From positions 1 to 8,705 of the forward strand of contig JAUJLY010000093.1 of NCBI GenBank assembly GCA_030447145.1: DNA of 8,705 bases, read 5' to 3'. The translations under genes and the position numbers were made by a program. Source of the stretch: Thermomicrobiales bacterium (GTDB lineage Bacteria; Chloroflexota; Chloroflexia; Thermomicrobiales; UBA6265). The notes under the pieces were generated by a model. That model saw only the letters and a program-made list of their open reading frames with translations, searched no databases and was not told the origin of the DNA. Position 1 is the first letter of the stretch. Each line of letters begins with the position of its first letter. Shown here piece after piece: positions 6,201 through 8,705 of the stretch.

Positions 6201-7412
6201 ATGTCACAGGTCTTTGAAACCAATCCGGTGCTGGAGTCCTACTGGGAGACCGATACCCTGGATACCGGCGCTATCCATGACGAGCTGACCCGCCTCTGGA
6301 CCGAGGTGGGCGGTCCCCGGCATGGGGGTCAGGCTCCGGGGGAGATGATCGCGGAATCCGTCCCCGGAGGCGGAGGGCTGATGCGGGCGAATACCCTCAA
6401 CCTGATCGCGGTGGCCGAGAACGCGGACTACGCGGAGCTGATTACGGAGTCGGTCTCGCAACTGCGCGATTTCCTCCCCTCGCGCACCGTGATCTTCAAC
6501 ACGGATGGGTGCGCGGATCGTAAGCATACGTGGCACGTTCGCGTGCAGCTGAGCGAGGCCCGCAACAAAGGTAGTGACTCGCCCACACTGCGCTTCGAGA
6601 CGATAACCATCTCGCCGGATCCGAAAGTCGCCGGTCACCTGGCCAGCCTCGTCTCGCCGTTGATGATTTCCGAGCTGCCCACCTTCCTTTGGTGGCCAAG
6701 CGGCGATTTCGCGAACAGCCCCGTCTTTCAGGATCTGGTGGAGATCGTCGACCGGCTGATCGTGGACAGCGCCCAGCTTGGAAATGATGCGAGAGCACTG
6801 GCCCAGCTTCGAACGCTGCTCGACGATGAGGATGACCCTTCGGTGGGTGACTTCACGTGGCTCCGTCTCCAGCCGTGGCGGCAACTTGTTGCCCAGTTCT
6901 TCGACCCCCAGGAGGTCCAGCCCGCCCTCGAGACGATTGCCCAGGTGAACATCACCTATGCGCCCAGCCGAGAGGACCGCGGATCAGGTTTGGCAGCCGC
7001 GCTCCTCACGGTCGGGTGGCTGGCAAGCCGGCTCAATTGGGAAATCCTTGAGCCACTGGAGCGTCGTAAGTCAGGCGGCTGGACGGCACCCCTCCGATCC
7101 GTCAACAATGGCAGCAAGGTGCGTCATGTTCAGGTTCGGCTTTCGCCCGACCAAAGCATCGAGTCACGCTTCTCCCTCCGCAGTGTGGAGATTGTCTCGA
7201 TCGATGACCATGAAGGCGTTTTCCGGGTGATGCGCACCGATAAGGACGACCTGATCACAAGCTCTGAAACTGCCAACGCGCCGTATGTGAGCCGCGTGGT
7301 TTATGCGCGGTGGCTTAGCAGCGTCGAAATGCTTGGAGAGGAACTCCAGCGCTTCGGCCCGGATTCCATCCTCGAGGACGCGATCCGCTTTGCAACCCGT
7401 ATGCTGCCATAG
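6201..7412 (+). CDS. opcA: Glucose-6-phosphate dehydrogenase assembly protein OpcA
   Basis: OpcA has no known catalytic activity. In cyanobacteria and actinobacteria it binds Zwf and promotes its active oligomer. The 403 residues show the family pattern: RANTLNLIA (62-70) in a first alpha/beta domain, PSRT (93-96), and ELPTFLWWPSGDF (158-170). LIVDS (186-190) is followed by DFTWLRLQPWRQLVAQFFD (217-235), and GWLASRLNW (272-280) precedes a beta-rich C-terminal third. I see no nucleotide-binding loop, signal peptide or membrane segment. Placement directly after zwf, as in actinobacteria, supports the assignment. The start has AGG 7 nt upstream. The protein has a single cysteine, C104, so it cannot form the intramolecular disulfide reported for cyanobacterial OpcA. 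The function is inferred from family and position. Confidence 0.93.
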   Translation: MSQVFETNPVLESYWETDTLDTGAIHDELTRLWTEVGGPRHGGQAPGEMIAESVPGGGGLMRANTLNLIAVAENADYAELITESVSQLRDFLPSRTVIFNTDGCADRKHTWHVRVQLSEARNKGSDSPTLRFETITISPDPKVAGHLASLVSPLMISELPTFLWWPSGDFANSPVFQDLVEIVDRLIVDSAQLGNDARALAQLRTLLDDEDDPSVGDFTWLRLQPWRQLVAQFFDPQEVQPALETIAQVNITYAPSREDRGSGLAAALLTVGWLASRLNWEILEPLERRKSGGWTAPLRSVNNGSKVRHVQVRLSPDQSIESRFSLRSVEIVSIDDHEGVFRVMRTDKDDLITSSETANAPYVSRVVYARWLSSVEMLGEELQRFGPDSILEDAIRFATRMLP

Positions 7413-7451
7413 GACCGACGAGGGCGCGACATTGACCCCACTGGAGAGCCA

Positions 7452-8237
7452 ATGAGTGACCAACAACGAACGATCGACTATGCGGAGCGGGGAACCGTCA
7501 TCGTGGTACCGGACAGCGAGGCGCTGGCGCGTCTCGCCGCAGAGACGCTCGCATCCACCTCCGCGGAGGCCGTAGCGGAATCTCGCCAGGCGCTCATCGC
7601 CCTCTCCGGCGGTTCCACTCCGAAAAAGATGGGCGGGTTACTTGCTTCCCAGGACTACGTGGGTCGCGTTCACTGGAATTACCTCCAGATCTACTGGGGC
7701 GATGAGCGTTGGGTTCCACTCGAGGACTCCCAAAGTAATGCCGGTGAGGCAATGCGCACCTTTCTCTCCCGAGTGCCCATCCCGGATGAGAACGTTCACC
7801 CGTGGGGGACTGACGCTGATCTCGATCCCGCCCTCTCCGCCGAACGCTATACCCGCATGATCCGGGAGATCAGCGGTGTCGAAGACAGCGTTCCCGTCTT
7901 CGATCTCGTCTTCCTAGGCATGGGCGATGACGGGCATACGCTCTCACTCTTCCCCGGCACAAAGGCGATCCGGGATACTCACTCCCTAACCCTTGCTCAC
8001 TGGGTGGAGAAGCTCGAAGCAACGCGCCTGACCTTCGGGCCCGCGCTTGCCAATGCGGCCAGCAAGGTCGTGTTTCTCGTCGGCGGGGCCGGCAAGGCAG
8101 AAACGCTGCACCAGGTACTGGACGGTGAAGAGCAGCCAGATCTCCTGCCCTCACAGGTGATTCGGCCAGAAAGCGGAGTTCTGCTCTGGCTCGTGGACGA
8201 TGCAGCCGCGGCCAAACTGGAGCGCTCCCATGGATAA
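7452..8237 (+). CDS. pgl: 6-phosphogluconolactonase
   Basis: It hydrolyses 6-phosphogluconolactone, the Zwf product, to 6-phosphogluconate for Gnd. The 261 residues fit the DevB/SOL-type lactonase family (about 230-260), which shares its fold with glucosamine-6-phosphate deaminase. LSGGSTPK (51-58) is the phosphate-binding loop. YWGDERWVP (81-89) and LGMGDDGHTLSLFPG (155-169) are the two lactonase signatures, and the latter contains the probable catalytic histidine H162. TRLTF (191-195) and GGAGKAE (211-217) are further conserved positions. GDERWVP together with DGHTLSLFPG favours lactonase over deaminase, and so does the position after zwf-opcA. The ATG has GGAG 5 nt upstream and follows opcA by 39 nt. 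Its last 8 nt overlap the start of rpiA, so the two are probably translated together. Confidence 0.96.
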   Translation: MSDQQRTIDYAERGTVIVVPDSEALARLAAETLASTSAEAVAESRQALIALSGGSTPKKMGGLLASQDYVGRVHWNYLQIYWGDERWVPLEDSQSNAGEAMRTFLSRVPIPDENVHPWGTDADLDPALSAERYTRMIREISGVEDSVPVFDLVFLGMGDDGHTLSLFPGTKAIRDTHSLTLAHWVEKLEATRLTFGPALANAASKVVFLVGGAGKAETLHQVLDGEEQPDLLPSQVIRPESGVLLWLVDDAAAAKLERSHG

Positions 8238-8705
8238 TGCGGATGGCCTCACCCGACTGGGGATCGAAGCCGCCGGACGCATACAGGACGGCATGCTGGT
8301 TGGCCTCGGCACCGGCACCACTGCGGAGGCGATGATCAATGCCCTCGGTGATCGCGTCAAAGACGGGCTAGCGTGTAGTGCTGTCGCGACATCGAAATAC
8401 ACTGCGGAACAAGCGTCGTCACTCGGCATTCCGGTGCGCAAACTCTCCGACATCGATCGGCTCGATCTCTGCATCGATGGCGCGGACGAAATTGATCCCG
8501 CTCTCGACCTCGTCAAGGGTCGTGGTGGCGCACTGCTCTTCGAAAAACTGGTCGCCCGACGTGCAGACCGCTATCTCATCATCGCCACCGACGAAAAACT
8601 GGTCCGGCGTCTGGGAACCCGCATGCCACTGCCAGTTGAAGTCATTCCGGTCGGGTGGACACACACCGCCGAAAGCATCATGGAGCTCCACCTTCGCCCT
8701 GCCTT
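8230..8705 (+). CDS. rpiA: Ribose-5-phosphate isomerase A, N-terminal part (3' end outside window)
   Basis: It interconverts ribulose 5-phosphate and ribose 5-phosphate, the first step after Gnd. The frame starts at ATG 8230 and is still open at the window edge, giving 158 of the usual 220-230 residues. GLGTGTTA (25-32) is the phosphate-binding loop, usually GLGTGSTA, and TSKYT (54-58) follows. IDGADEID (82-89) holds the two catalytic-site aspartates D83 and D86. KGRGGALLFEKLVA (96-109) holds K96 and the general base E105. LPVEVIP (134-140) is typical of the C-terminal part. It is RpiA, not the unrelated RpiB. GGAG (8219-8222) lies 7 nt before the ATG, inside the end of pgl. The 8-nt overlap with pgl suggests translational coupling, so an oxidative gene and a non-oxidative gene are expressed as one unit. 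Confidence 0.96.
   Translation, partial: MDNADGLTRLGIEAAGRIQDGMLVGLGTGTTAEAMINALGDRVKDGLACSAVATSKYTAEQASSLGIPVRKLSDIDRLDLCIDGADEIDPALDLVKGRGGALLFEKLVARRADRYLIIATDEKLVRRLGTRMPLPVEVIPVGWTHTAESIMELHLRPA

Overview
The window holds a single-strand block of pentose phosphate pathway genes, all on the + strand. The order is tkt (3' part) - tal - gnd - zwf - opcA - pgl - rpiA (5' part). Both outer genes are cut by the window edges. GC is roughly 60% by eye. The organism is probably a bacterium of the Chloroflexota (class Thermomicrobia, Sphaerobacter/Nitrolancea-like). That is an inference from three points: the OpcA partner protein, the Actinobacteria-like Zwf and long Tal, and gnd lying inside the cluster. 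A deep-branching actinobacterium cannot be excluded without a homology search.

Layout. Bases 1-1281 encode the C-terminal two thirds of transketolase. A 95-nt gap leads to tal (1377-2561). A 124-nt gap follows, with a perfect 13-bp stem-loop just after the tal stop, and then gnd (2686-4134). The largest gene-free stretch is 4135-4418 (284 nt). It is rich in inverted repeats and ends in an AT-rich patch of nested dyads just before zwf (4419-6086), so a second promoter or regulatory leader probably lies here. opcA (6201-7412) follows after 114 nt with a short hairpin, and pgl (7452-8237) after 39 nt. rpiA (from 8230) overlaps the end of pgl by 8 nt.

How the genes fit together. Zwf, with its assembly/activator partner OpcA, oxidises glucose 6-phosphate. 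Pgl hydrolyses the lactone, and Gnd decarboxylates 6-phosphogluconate to ribulose 5-phosphate; the two oxidation steps give NADPH. RpiA, Tkt and Tal run the non-oxidative branch, which supplies ribose 5-phosphate and erythrose 4-phosphate and returns carbon to fructose 6-phosphate and glyceraldehyde 3-phosphate. Of the classical pathway only ribulose-phosphate 3-epimerase (rpe) is not seen here.

All seven proteins have the key residues I could check, and none looks broken. I see no mobile element, CRISPR array, tRNA, rRNA or defence-type system. The window is housekeeping metabolism, and I do not claim a new system in it. The parts worth a second look are the structured gnd-zwf intergenic region, the N-terminal extension of Zwf, and the lack of a cysteine pair in OpcA and Zwf.
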